A stretch of DNA of 64,000 nucleotides from Chryseobacterium daecheongense (GTDB lineage Bacteria; Bacteroidota; Bacteroidia; Flavobacteriales; Weeksellaceae): the NCBI GenBank assembly GCA_027920525.1, contig CP115858.1, forward strand, positions 3,658,001 to 3,722,000, given 5' to 3'. Made by a program: the position numbers and the translations under genes. The notes under the pieces are model-generated. The model did not search any database. It saw only the letters and a program-made list of their open reading frames with translations, and was not told where the DNA came from. Positions 17,344-25,661 of the stretch are shown here, one piece after another (the first letter of the stretch is position 1; every line of letters begins with the position of its first letter).

Positions 17344-17370
17344 GGAAGCTTTATAAAGCTTCCTTTTTTT
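17344..17370. terminator. Bidirectional terminator after paaZ
   Basis: The perfect 20-nt palindrome GGAAGCTTTATAAAGCTTCC (17344-17363) is followed by a run of seven T. It overlaps the end of the convergent CPBP gene and can serve both strands. Confidence 0.85.
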
Positions 17371-18091
17371 GGGTACTGATGTCTTGTTTTTTTAGATATC
17401 TCAGATACCAGTAAACCAAAATGGGAAGTGCAAAGATTTGAAATAGAAATATAAAAAGTGAGATGAGACCTTCCGGCTTATGCTCATTGGTTTTAATCAA
17501 AACCTGTTGTCCCAAAGGACCGTTTGAGAAAATAACAATATTAAAGATATTCCATCCCAGGTGAAGCCCAAAAGGAAGATAAAGTGATTTTGTTTTTGCA
17601 AATGCAAATGCAAGCATCAATCCAAATATTCCGGTCATAAAAAAAATAATCACCATTTGAATAGGGTTTCCAAATGCATTATAAGAAAACAAATGGTAGA
17701 CACCAAAGCAAATGGCAGAAAGATAACAGGCGATCTTAATTCCCAATTTTTCAATGGCTAAGTAAAGTAATGCTCCCCGAAAAATGAGTTCCTCAAATAT
17801 GACTGATCTTAAAGTCCACCAGACGCTGGTGAATATTGTCTGTAAGGTCATATGTTTATTTAATATCCAGCTGTTATCGCTGAAAGTCTTATTCATTACA
17901 TGATAAAGTAAGCATACCAATGCTGCTAACAGGAAGCCTGTTGTCCAGTTTATAATTCTATTTCTGGTGGGTTTAAATCCTAAAACAGAAAGTGTTTTTT
18001 TATCGATATACCATAGCAAGAGCCCTGAAATAATAAGTTCAGCAAGAATTCCGATCATGGGTAAATAGTTTTTATATCGTATTTTCAGCAC
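17351..18091 (-). CDS. CPBP-family intramembrane metalloprotease
   Basis: A 246-aa protein with about six hydrophobic segments and the three CPBP/Abi motifs: EELIFRGALL (Glu-Glu and Arg), FGVYHLF (His), and GLHLGWNIFN (His, Asn). These are the metal and catalytic residues of Rce1-like membrane proteases. In bacteria they are linked to bacteriocin immunity, protein processing or unknown roles. It is monocistronic and convergent with paaZ, so no functional partner can be inferred. Confidence 0.88.
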   Translation of the reverse strand: MLKIRYKNYLPMIGILAELIISGLLLWYIDKKTLSVLGFKPTRNRIINWTTGFLLAALVCLLYHVMNKTFSDNSWILNKHMTLQTIFTSVWWTLRSVIFEELIFRGALLYLAIEKLGIKIACYLSAICFGVYHLFSYNAFGNPIQMVIIFFMTGIFGLMLAFAFAKTKSLYLPFGLHLGWNIFNIVIFSNGPLGQQVLIKTNEHKPEGLISLFIFLFQIFALPILVYWYLRYLKKQDISTQKKEAL

Positions 18092-18245
18092 GATAAGTTC
18101 GATGACTAAAATAACTAAAATAATTGAAAATCAGTAGGTAATAGTATTTTGTATATATTTTTGTTTTTAAAAGTCCGTCTTCATTTGATCCGGATTAAAT
18201 AAATAGTAATTTTAATTTTTAAATGAATTGATAAAAAATAATATC

Positions 18246-18980
18246 ATGAATGAAAGCTGGCTACAAAAATGGGATGAAATGAAAGACCTTCTGGTTTGTC
18301 CTACAGATTTAGAAGCTTATTTTACTTCAGACGAGATTTTCGGAAAAAAAATGGAAGTAATACATGTTGGAAATGTTTCTATCCCTTCTGGAAAAGTAAT
18401 AGTAAGAGATCCTTTGGTCTATTTGAATGCAGCAGAAAAACCTTACTTTATTAACTCTCCGAAAGGAAATTTTCCGGTACAAATAGCAGTAGTAAAATCT
18501 GAAGATTGGGGGAATCGCTATGCAGCGGTAAAAGTTTCATTTACGGATAAAAGGCCTGTAATTTATCGTGAGGCTTTAATTGGACATGAAGAACTGGAAG
18601 GAGTGGGAGAAGGAGAATATTTTGGATTTTCTGTAGACGCTGGTCTTGCTTGTATTACTGATGCGGAGGTATTGCCTTATTTCGATAAGTTCCTTACCCA
18701 AAAAAATGTGGGTAACATTTACGATGATTATTTTGCCGATATCTTTGCTCAGAGTTATAAAAACAACCCCAAAAACCAGAGGGAGTTAGGGGATTGGATC
18801 AATTGGACCATACCAGGTACATCTTATCAAATTCCGATGTTTGCCAGTGGGTTCGGTGATGGCGCTTATCCTGTATACTTTGCTTACGACGAAGATAATC
18901 AGGTATGCGGGTTATATATTCAGTTTATTGACATTGAACTGGCCCTTTCCGAAGAGCAGGAGGATGAAGAAGATTTCTAA
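18246..18980 (+). CDS. DUF4241 domain protein
   Basis: A 244-aa cytoplasmic protein. C-terminal segments ADAGLACITD-like (here VDAGLACITDAEVLPYF) and SGFGDGAYPVYFAYDEDNQV with GLYIQFID are the conserved blocks of DUF4241. The function is unknown. An upstream TTG (18228) is in frame but the ATG at 18246 gives MNESWLQKWDEMKDLL, a better start. Its stop overlaps the next start by 1 nt (TAATG), so the two are translationally coupled. Confidence 0.8.
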   Translation: MNESWLQKWDEMKDLLVCPTDLEAYFTSDEIFGKKMEVIHVGNVSIPSGKVIVRDPLVYLNAAEKPYFINSPKGNFPVQIAVVKSEDWGNRYAAVKVSFTDKRPVIYREALIGHEELEGVGEGEYFGFSVDAGLACITDAEVLPYFDKFLTQKNVGNIYDDYFADIFAQSYKNNPKNQRELGDWINWTIPGTSYQIPMFASGFGDGAYPVYFAYDEDNQVCGLYIQFIDIELALSEEQEDEEDF

Positions 18981-19681
18981 TGATGGGAGCTAGTTTTGCT
19001 GATAAAGTTATTGACTTTAATAGAAACCTTAATTATAACGGTAAGCTGCCACATAATTTTGAGGTGTTGAATCCATATTTTGACAATCCGGAAACGATGG
19101 CTGTTATGGAACAGTTTTATAAAAAGTATTATAATGATTCCATACAAAGAAAGTTTATGGTAGGAATTAATCCCAGCAGACATGGCGCTGGTGTAACTGG
19201 AGTACCATTTACAGATACAAAACGACTTGAAAGTGTTTGTGGGATAGCAATGCAATCTGCACGTACGCATGAGGTTTCATCTGTTTTCATGTATGATATG
19301 ATCGAACAGTATGGAGGAGCCACTGAATTTTACAAAGATTTTTATATAAACTCTCCTTTTCCCTTAGCAATCGTAAAACGATCCGGAAATGGTTGGCTTA
19401 ATGCCAATTACTATGATGATAAGGAGCTATTTTCTGATGTTAAAGATTTTATGATTGAATCCTTAAAAAAGCATATCAGTTTAAATCTTGATACTACAGA
19501 AGTATTTGTTTTAGGAAAGAAAAATGCAGATTTTATCTCAAAACTGAATAAAGAAGCAAATCTCTTTGAAAAAATGACCATTCTTGAACATCCCAGATAT
19601 ATACAGCAATATAAACTAAAAGAAAAGCAAAGCTATATTGATAAATATATACTTGCATTAAAAAACAAATCCCTTGGATAG
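18980..19681 (+). CDS. SMUG2-like uracil-DNA glycosylase family protein (DUF4918)
   Basis: A 233-aa protein with the glycosylase-superfamily blocks FMVGINPSRHGAGVTGVPFTD (water-activating segment) and LEHPRYIQQYK with a His-Pro before the DNA-intercalation region. This matches DUF4918, described as SMUG2-like, probably excising uracil or oxidised pyrimidines. An alternative start is the second Met. The stop codon lies in the loop of a terminator hairpin. It is coupled to the DUF4241 gene. Confidence 0.82.
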   Translation: MMGASFADKVIDFNRNLNYNGKLPHNFEVLNPYFDNPETMAVMEQFYKKYYNDSIQRKFMVGINPSRHGAGVTGVPFTDTKRLESVCGIAMQSARTHEVSSVFMYDMIEQYGGATEFYKDFYINSPFPLAIVKRSGNGWLNANYYDDKELFSDVKDFMIESLKKHISLNLDTTEVFVLGKKNADFISKLNKEANLFEKMTILEHPRYIQQYKLKEKQSYIDKYILALKNKSLG

Positions 19682-19693
19682 CTCAAGGGATTT
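19667..19693 (+). terminator. Terminator hairpin overlapping the stop of the glycosylase-like gene
   Basis: AAATCCCTTG (19667-19676) and CAAGGGATTT (19684-19693) pair perfectly around a 7-nt loop that contains the TAG stop codon. Confidence 0.75.
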
Positions 19694-20122
19694 TCCATTT
19701 GTGTAGTAGAATCTTTCACGGTACAATGATAGCTTATGATATAATTTTCACGGTTATTAGTTTTATCGTCGTAAGCTATTTCTTTATGATCTTATTTGAT
19801 CCCAAAGGAATTTTCATTAGATATGCTCTTGCAGGGAACTCAGAGATATCTTTTTCATGTACTCCTTTTTTAATGTCTGTGCTTTTTAAAGAGCTGGCAC
19901 TGTAGCAGGAAAAAAGCAGCATGTTTAGTATCTCAAAGGAACAATAATAATGGGACCCGAAAGTAGAGTAGAAAGTACCAAATTGATGCATCCGTATTTC
20001 TACGTAATAGGCTTAAAATAGAGTGACATGCTGATCACTATTTTGCAGGTCAATTTGTTGTGGTTAAATTTTCGTTAACAGGCTGTAATTCGTATTTTTG
20101 TAAGAATCCAATTTAAATTAAA
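19694..20122. other. Non-coding stretch before the second crotonase gene
   Basis: No supported gene. A 68-codon frame (19699-19905) has no good start and a hydrophobic, unconserved-looking product. A weak inverted repeat pairs TAGCTTATGA (19730-19739) with TCGTAAGCTA (19769-19778), 9 of 10. A TATTTTTG -7 box (20093-20100) sits 22 nt before the next ATG and is probably that gene's promoter. Confidence 0.5.
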
Positions 20123-20887
20123 ATGAACGAATTTGTAGTCTCAGAACTTAAAAACAATATCGCAGAAATCACCTTTGGGACCCCTAAAAGTAACTCACTT
20201 CCTGGAGCGATTCTGGAAAAATTAGCACAAACGATCTTAGATGAAGGTGCAAAAGATGAAGTAAAAGCTATTCTTGTAAAAAGCAGTGGTGAAAAAGCTT
20301 TTTGTGCCGGTGCCAGTTTTGATGAACTTCTTGCTATTGAAGAATTAGATGCATCTACAAGGTTTTTTGGAGGATTTGCTAAGGTACTGAATGCGATGAG
20401 AAATTGTGGTAAAATAGTTGTGGTAAGAGTTCAGGGAAAAACGACAGGTGGAGGAGTAGGTATTGCCTGTGGAGCTGATTATTGTTTTGCAACAAAGGAT
20501 TCTGCCTTGGCTTTGACTGAAATTAATTTAGGTATTGGTCCTTTTGTAATAGGCCCGTATGTTGAAAGGAAAATAGGAAAATCACAATTCTCTGCAATGG
20601 CGATTGATGCCGATTTCAGATCTGCTGAATGGGCTGAACAACATAATGTTTATCATTCTGTTTCAGAAAATATCGAAGAAATGGATGCTAAACTGGATAA
20701 ATTTCTACAGGTATTAGCTTCCAGAAGCAGTGATGCTCTTGCACTTATTAAAAAGGTATCATGGGAAGGAACAGAACACTTCAATGAATTAATGCCGGAA
20801 AGGATTCATATGAGTGCTAGTCTCATCCTGGAAGAATCTGCAAAGAAAAATATTGAGTCTATTAAAGAAAAATTAAGAGTTAAGTAA
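20123..20887 (+). CDS. Enoyl-CoA hydratase/isomerase family protein, possible PaaF
   Basis: A 254-aa crotonase with oxyanion-hole blocks GEKAFCAGASFDELL and QGKTTGGGVGIACGADY, and LTEINLGIGPFVIGP keeping the second catalytic glutamate. The first hydratase glutamate position (usually GGGxEL) is Gly here (GGGVGI), so simple hydration by the two-Glu mechanism is doubtful. The paa operon has only one crotonase and needs a PaaF-like hydratase; this gene, 2.8 kb after paaZ, could supply it, but a branched-chain acyl-CoA role is equally possible. It has its own -7 box and terminator. Confidence 0.85.
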   Translation: MNEFVVSELKNNIAEITFGTPKSNSLPGAILEKLAQTILDEGAKDEVKAILVKSSGEKAFCAGASFDELLAIEELDASTRFFGGFAKVLNAMRNCGKIVVVRVQGKTTGGGVGIACGADYCFATKDSALALTEINLGIGPFVIGPYVERKIGKSQFSAMAIDADFRSAEWAEQHNVYHSVSENIEEMDAKLDKFLQVLASRSSDALALIKKVSWEGTEHFNELMPERIHMSASLILEESAKKNIESIKEKLRVK

Positions 20888-20907
20888 AGGCTTACTTCAT
20901 AAATAAA

Positions 20908-20938
20908 AAAACCGTTGAAATAATCAGCGGTTTTTTTA
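20908..20938 (+). terminator. Terminator after the second crotonase
   Basis: CCGTTGA and TCAGCGG pair with one G-T wobble, flanked by A-run and T-run (AAAAAACCG ... CGGTTTTTTT). Confidence 0.8.
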
Positions 20939-20981
20939 TTTAAATAATCTTCGAAATATTTTTAAGTTTCAGAAAAATATT

Positions 20982-21001
20982 TAACTTTGTATTTCAAAGT
21001 T
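20982..21001 (+). promoter_or_regulatory. Promoter/operator 1 of the winged-helix regulon
   Basis: TAACTTTG (20982-20989) is an exact TAnnTTTG -7 box and also the left arm of the palindrome AACTTTG-TATTT-CAAAGTT (20983-21001). The same sequence recurs before the phosphoesterase gene at 21999-22015. A protein bound here would cover the -7 box. Confidence 0.6.
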
Positions 21002-21007
21002 CTTTAT

Positions 21008-21625
21008 ATGGATTCAAAAAACTACCACGAAGATCTATCCCACATCCGTTCTATGATGGAACGATCTTCCAGATTTATTTCATTGAGTGGATTGTCTGGT
21101 GTTTTTGCCGGACTTGCTGCCATTGCAGGTGCAGTGTATGTGTATTTTGTTTTTCAGAGAGAAGGAATCGATTATTTTGATGGGGATCGAAATATCTACA
21201 ATCCTTCTTTAGTGAGAGAATTAGTGATTATAGGAACTTTGATCTTATTTGTTGCGGTACTGAGCGGATACTTTTTTACAGCGAATAAAAGCAGAAAGCA
21301 AGGATTGAAAATATGGGATGCTACGACAAAACGTCTGCTATTAACGTTTTCTGTTCCATTAATAACAGGAGGCGTAGTATGTCTTGGTCTTTTATATCAT
21401 CACCTTTTTCCATTGATTGGCCCAGCGACATTAATTTTTTACGGTTTAGCACTCGTGAATGCTGAGAGATATACTTTAACTGATGTCAAATATCTGGGCT
21501 ATTGCCAGATTATACTAGGGTTAGTTTCCCTTTTCTTTCTAGGATGGGGATTAGTAGCGTGGACGCTGGGATTTGGTTTTTTACATATAGTATATGGCCT
21601 CATTATGCATAAAAAATATAAATAA
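21008..21625 (+). CDS. Multi-spanning inner-membrane protein of unknown function
   Basis: From ATG 21008 the 205-aa product has a short polar N-terminus (MDSKNYHEDLSHIRSMMERS) and about five to six hydrophobic helices. I recognise no catalytic motif. In Bacteroidetes such proteins commonly sit directly upstream of a small winged-helix regulator, as here. A TTG at 20987 would extend translation into the operator and is rejected. It is first gene of the regulon that follows. Confidence 0.75.
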   Translation: MDSKNYHEDLSHIRSMMERSSRFISLSGLSGVFAGLAAIAGAVYVYFVFQREGIDYFDGDRNIYNPSLVRELVIIGTLILFVAVLSGYFFTANKSRKQGLKIWDATTKRLLLTFSVPLITGGVVCLGLLYHHLFPLIGPATLIFYGLALVNAERYTLTDVKYLGYCQIILGLVSLFFLGWGLVAWTLGFGFLHIVYGLIMHKKYK

Positions 21626-21685
21626 TGATTTAAATTTGCAGCTCTAAAAAAGTAATACTGTATACTATACCTACCACCAAAGATT

Positions 21686-21976
21686 ATGATTAAAATAAAT
21701 CAGCTCAACAAAGAATTTGAAAGTCGGGTAAGATTAGGCATTATGTCTGTTCTTATGGTTAACGATTGGGTTGATTTCTCGGAAATGAAAGGATTATTGG
21801 AGATTACTGATGGTAACTTGGCCAGTCATAGTAACGCTTTGGAAAAGGCTGGATACATAGAAATAAAGAAGGAATTTGTTGGGAAAAAACCTAAAACCTC
21901 TTATAGGGTTACCCAGAGTGGAAGAAAGGCTTTTTCTGATCATTTAGATGCTCTTGAAAAATTAATAGGCAGATAA
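21686..21976 (+). CDS. Winged-helix transcriptional regulator (PF13601-like)
   Basis: A 96-aa one-domain DNA-binding protein: RVRLGIMSVLMVNDWVDFSEMKGLLEITDGNLASHSNALEKAGYI is a MarR/ArsR-type helix-turn-helix, and GKKPKTSYRVTQSGRKAF is the wing. No sensor domain is present. It lies between two gene groups whose promoters carry the same ACTTTG-N5-CAAAGT palindrome, so it is the natural candidate to bind both and control itself. Confidence 0.88.
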   Translation: MIKINQLNKEFESRVRLGIMSVLMVNDWVDFSEMKGLLEITDGNLASHSNALEKAGYIEIKKEFVGKKPKTSYRVTQSGRKAFSDHLDALEKLIGR

Positions 21977-21998
21977 AACTATATTTTTTTATCAATTT

Positions 21999-22015
21999 AC
22001 TTTGTAATTCAAAGT
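21999..22015 (+). promoter_or_regulatory. Operator 2 of the winged-helix regulon
   Basis: ACTTTG-TAATT-CAAAGT (21999-22015), followed by TCTTT. Across this core and tail it differs from the copy at 20984-21005 at only one base. It lies 34 nt before the phosphoesterase ATG. Confidence 0.6.
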
Positions 22016-22048
22016 TCTTTGTTTTAATTCAATATGTAAAAATAGTAC

Positions 22049-22888
22049 ATGACAAGAAAAACATTTTTAAAAAAGCTCTTTCAGCTCGCTGTAGTAGGAT
22101 CCTTTCCTGCTCTATACTCTTGGCAGGTAGAGCCTTTTTGGGTGGAGTTTGTTGAACGTAAGCTTCCCATTAGAAATTTACCGGTGAACCTTGAAGGTAA
22201 AATTTTGATGCAGATTTCCGATTTGCATGTAGGTAACCGATTTGACTGGAATTTCCTTATTGAATCTTTCCATAAGGCTAAAAAATTTAATCCGGATTTT
22301 GTAGTGTACACCGGTGATTTTGTAAATCACGGAACACTGGAAGAACAAAACGATTTAAAAATAGTAATGGAAGAAGCCGTATATGGAAACCATGGAACAT
22401 TTGGAATTTTGGGGAATCACGATTATGGACCAGGGTGGAAAGACATTGAGCTTTCCAGGAGTATTTGTCGGATTTTAAATAGCTATGGAATTGAGATGCT
22501 AAATAATGAGCAAAATAATCGGTATGGAATCAACTTTATTGGATTTGAGGATCTGTGCTCTCCCAATTTTGATCCCTTGAAGGTTATGAAAGATTTAGAT
22601 CAGTCTAAAGCGAATCTGGTTCTTTGCCACAATCCTGATGTTTGTGATAAAGATGTATGGAACGGATATCAGGGATGGATCCTAAGCGGGCATACCCATG
22701 GCGGACAATGCCGGATTCCCGGTGTGATCACTCCCGTACTCCCTGTTAAAAATAAGAAATATGTTTCCGGAGAAATTGATTTGCAGGATGGTAGAATGCT
22801 TTACATCAACCGGGCAATCGGACATTCTTATCAAGTTCGGTTTATGGTTCGTCCGGAAATTACTGTTTTTACCTTAACAAAAGCTTAA
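22049..22888 (+). CDS. Membrane-anchored metallophosphoesterase (YkuE/YaeI-like)
   Basis: A 279-aa calcineurin-like phosphoesterase. The metal-binding blocks are all present: ISDLHVGN (DxH), VVYTGDFVNH (GD), GILGNHDYG (GNHD), LVLCHNPDV and LSGHTHGGQCR (GHxH). An N-terminal Arg/Lys-rich start and hydrophobic stretch (FQLAVVGSFPALYSW) suggest a membrane anchor or signal. Relatives hydrolyse lipid A precursors or other phosphoesters; the substrate here is unknown. It heads the second transcript of the regulon. Confidence 0.9.
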   Translation: MTRKTFLKKLFQLAVVGSFPALYSWQVEPFWVEFVERKLPIRNLPVNLEGKILMQISDLHVGNRFDWNFLIESFHKAKKFNPDFVVYTGDFVNHGTLEEQNDLKIVMEEAVYGNHGTFGILGNHDYGPGWKDIELSRSICRILNSYGIEMLNNEQNNRYGINFIGFEDLCSPNFDPLKVMKDLDQSKANLVLCHNPDVCDKDVWNGYQGWILSGHTHGGQCRIPGVITPVLPVKNKKYVSGEIDLQDGRMLYINRAIGHSYQVRFMVRPEITVFTLTKA

Positions 22889-22894
22889 AATAAT

Positions 22895-23188
22895 ATGGAT
22901 AATAAAGAAATTGTGAATATAGGAAAATATGTTTTCTGGCTTTCATTTTTGCTTGGGAATATATGCCTGTTCGGATACCTTGTCAGCAGAATTGATGTAT
23001 TTGCGATAGGAGGCTTCTTATTGCTCATTTTTGGATCCATCTTGAATTTATTGGTCATCGCCGGACTTTTAATTTATGGGTCGATATATCATGCCAAGCT
23101 TCATGCTTGTTTACAATCAATCGGAATATTATTAATCAATATCCCTATCGCCTGTCTTTATACTGTTATTGGAGTTAATCTTAATTAA
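22895..23188 (+). CDS. Small membrane protein
   Basis: A 97-aa protein with three hydrophobic helices (about 12-30, 35-62 and 72-92). No family was recognised. It starts 6 nt after the phosphoesterase and 10 nt before the Coq4-like gene, so it is part of the same operon. Confidence 0.75.
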   Translation: MDNKEIVNIGKYVFWLSFLLGNICLFGYLVSRIDVFAIGGFLLLIFGSILNLLVIAGLLIYGSIYHAKLHACLQSIGILLINIPIACLYTVIGVNLN

Positions 23189-23198
23189 ATAATCAACT

Positions 23199-23684
23199 AT
23201 GAAAAAATTACGTGTTCAGTTTTTACTTTTTGTATATGATAAAACTCAAAAGTTTTACAGAAGATATTTTAAGAAAAAGAAAAGACAATGGCAGTTCAAC
23301 GAAAAACAACTGCTTAGTTTCAATGAAGATACCTTAGGCCGTAAACTGGGGGAATTTTATAAGCGTTATGGATTTACCATGATTCCTAAAATGGAAAATC
23401 ACGATGTTCATCATTTGATTACAGGTTGCGGAACTAATTTCGAAGATGAAATTGCCATGCAATATCTGCTGTTGGGAAATGGAAAACTTAATGCCCATCT
23501 TCTGGCAGCAATCATATTAGGAACTTTGATTTTACCGGAATATTCAAAAATGTACCTGCAGGCATTTCGGAAAGGTCAAAATATGAGGTCTTTTCATCAT
23601 TGGGATTTTGAAGCTTTGCTATGGCAAAATTTTGAAAATCTGAAAGATTTTATTCAGCAAAAAAATACAATAACTTATTATTAA
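23199..23684 (+). CDS. Coq4-like protein with intact HDxxHx11E zinc motif
   Basis: A 161-aa helical protein in which residues 68-72 are HDVHH and the eleventh-plus-one residue is Glu84, an exact match to the HDxxHx11E motif of Coq4 (PF05019). HLITGCGTNFEDEIAMQYLLLGNG is typical Coq4 sequence. In eukaryotes and proteobacteria Coq4 acts in ubiquinone synthesis. Flavobacteria are expected to use menaquinone, so the role here is open. It is embedded in an operon of membrane genes. The N-terminus is very basic (RRYFKKKKRQ). Confidence 0.8.
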   Translation: MKKLRVQFLLFVYDKTQKFYRRYFKKKKRQWQFNEKQLLSFNEDTLGRKLGEFYKRYGFTMIPKMENHDVHHLITGCGTNFEDEIAMQYLLLGNGKLNAHLLAAIILGTLILPEYSKMYLQAFRKGQNMRSFHHWDFEALLWQNFENLKDFIQQKNTITYY

Positions 23685-23689
23685 ATATC

Positions 23690-25063
23690 ATGAAAACACA
23701 TCACTATATACTCCTTACAACCGTCTTATTTATTATTCTTTTTTATAACGAAAATGTAGGTTTAAATCTTGGACTGTTAGGTATTGCTTATGCGTTACTA
23801 ACATGGTACAAAACACCAAAGTCAAACAAAACAAAAGTATTTTTCATGCTTTTTTTCACAAGTATTTTTTCTTCAGTAGCTTTTGCCTGGTATGGAGATT
23901 TTGCTTCTTTTGTGGCGGTTGTAAGTTCACTTCTGCTTTTATCTTACAGATCAGGAAATAAAAGACTAAAAATTCTCTTCTTGATTCCTGTTTTTATAGT
24001 GAACTGCTTTACTTTTTTATGTCGATTTTTTAATTTTGATAGTTGGCTTCCCCAAAAAAATATTTCGGGGTTAGGACAGAAAATATTTGCCTTTATCTTG
24101 ATTCCATTGGTATTAGTTGCTGTTTTTTTTGGAATTTACTCTGTAGGAAGTGATCATTTTGCCAGCTTGTTTACGAATATCAAAATAGATATTAATATTT
24201 GGGAACTGTTCTGCATAACAGTATTGGGGATGTTTATCGCTTTCAACTATTGGAATTATGCTGTAGAAAAATTTATTTATAAACAAAATCATTTTTTAGA
24301 TGATACTTTTCACACGAAAGATCAAATCGTACAATCAACATATTCTTTTCTTGATATTGATGCAGAAAGGATGAGCGGCATAATCTCGTTTTTAGCATTA
24401 AATGTATTATTGATCTTTTTTATCATCACTTATAATTACGAACTATTCTACGAAGCTTCAAAAACTCCCGGCCAGCTTTCAGAAGAAACCCACCAAAGAG
24501 TAAATGCTGTGATCATGTCTATTATTATGTCTATTCTGGTGATTATGTTTTATTTTAAATCCGGATTTAATTTTGATCCGAAAGCCGGGCTTATGAAAAA
24601 CCTGGCTAAGATCTGGATTTTTTTAAATGCGGCACTGATTATTTCCACGATGATAAAGAACTCCGAATACATTATCAATTATGGTTTTACATATAAAAGG
24701 CTTGGAGTATATGCTTTCCTGACTCTTTCATTGATTGGTTTGACAATGACGTATATTAAAATTCAATACAGAAAAAGAAATGCTTTTCTGTTTAATACAA
24801 TGACATGGTATTTTTATGGAACAATTTTGGCTTGTAGTTATATCAATTGGGGAGGATTAATTACTTCTCACAATATGAAGCGAAGTGATTTTAATGCGGA
24901 TTATCACTTCACAGAAATCAACTTTAGTGAGAAAAGTTTACTGAAGTTTGCTGCCGAAAAAAAAGATATTATACTAAAAAAACAAATTATAAGTAAAGTG
25001 AAACAAAAGAAATCATTTTCTTTCTTGTCAGAAGTGCTTTACTATGAAACACTAAAAGAATAA
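23690..25063 (+). CDS. DUF4173/DUF4153-like polytopic membrane protein
   Basis: A 457-aa protein with about eleven to twelve predicted membrane helices and a long soluble C-terminus (about 395-457). The block LDIDAERMSGIISFLALNVLL and the overall layout resemble DUF4173/DUF4153 proteins, which are often adjacent to small winged-helix regulators. The function is unknown. It starts 5 nt after the Coq4-like gene and ends 5 nt before the next lipoprotein gene. Confidence 0.75.
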   Translation: MKTHHYILLTTVLFIILFYNENVGLNLGLLGIAYALLTWYKTPKSNKTKVFFMLFFTSIFSSVAFAWYGDFASFVAVVSSLLLLSYRSGNKRLKILFLIPVFIVNCFTFLCRFFNFDSWLPQKNISGLGQKIFAFILIPLVLVAVFFGIYSVGSDHFASLFTNIKIDINIWELFCITVLGMFIAFNYWNYAVEKFIYKQNHFLDDTFHTKDQIVQSTYSFLDIDAERMSGIISFLALNVLLIFFIITYNYELFYEASKTPGQLSEETHQRVNAVIMSIIMSILVIMFYFKSGFNFDPKAGLMKNLAKIWIFLNAALIISTMIKNSEYIINYGFTYKRLGVYAFLTLSLIGLTMTYIKIQYRKRNAFLFNTMTWYFYGTILACSYINWGGLITSHNMKRSDFNADYHFTEINFSEKSLLKFAAEKKDIILKKQIISKVKQKKSFSFLSEVLYYETLKE

Positions 25064-25068
25064 CTATT

Positions 25069-25608
25069 ATGAAAAAGTCCTTATTGCTGATCCCATTGAT
25101 TATTGTTTCTTGTAAAAAAGAACCAAATGTAAACGAAACAGCCAACAAAGATTCGATCATGATTTCAGAACAGCCGGGTCCTGAACATTCAGTAGATTCA
25201 GCTGCTATAAGAAAAAAAGATTCTATCATTAATAATTCTCCCGTCACCAAACATGTCTTAAAAAAAGGTGTGATGAGAAGTGAGAAAGATGGGCAAATAA
25301 TAAGAACTGCCGATGCCTCACAGCTTCCATTTACAGTAGGAGAGCAATTTACAAAAGAAGGACAGGAGCTGATTCTCAAAATCACAAATTATAATAAAAG
25401 TGATATCAAGGCATCCATTTCTACAAAAGAAAAAGATTTTAATATTCGTTTCAATCAGATAAAATTGCCAAATGGAGAATACGATGGTCCTTTTGGAAGA
25501 GATATTTTTTATCAGATGGCGGGCAAAGGTGAAGTATGGTTAATTATAGGCAAAAGTAACATGGCTTCCGGAAACACAAAAGGAAGTTTTTCAGTAAGCG
25601 TCGAATAA
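25069..25608 (+). CDS. Small lipoprotein
   Basis: A 179-aa lipoprotein: the lipobox region LLIPLIIVSCKKE puts the acylated Cys at residue 15. A Ser/Lys-rich linker follows, then a compact beta-rich domain (about 90-179: KEGQELILKITNYNKSDIKASI). No family was recognised. It lies at the end of the operon begun by the phosphoesterase, 5 nt from the membrane protein. Confidence 0.75.
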   Translation: MKKSLLLIPLIIVSCKKEPNVNETANKDSIMISEQPGPEHSVDSAAIRKKDSIINNSPVTKHVLKKGVMRSEKDGQIIRTADASQLPFTVGEQFTKEGQELILKITNYNKSDIKASISTKEKDFNIRFNQIKLPNGEYDGPFGRDIFYQMAGKGEVWLIIGKSNMASGNTKGSFSVSVE

Positions 25609-25661
25609 TAATTCTTTGGTATAGTTTCTGCAAGATAATTTTTGTATTAAGATTTACAATT

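Noticed and set aside
19699..19905. 68-codon hydrophobic frame after the glycosylase gene
   Set aside because: It starts in the terminator region with no good start codon context, no neighbours and no recognisable features.
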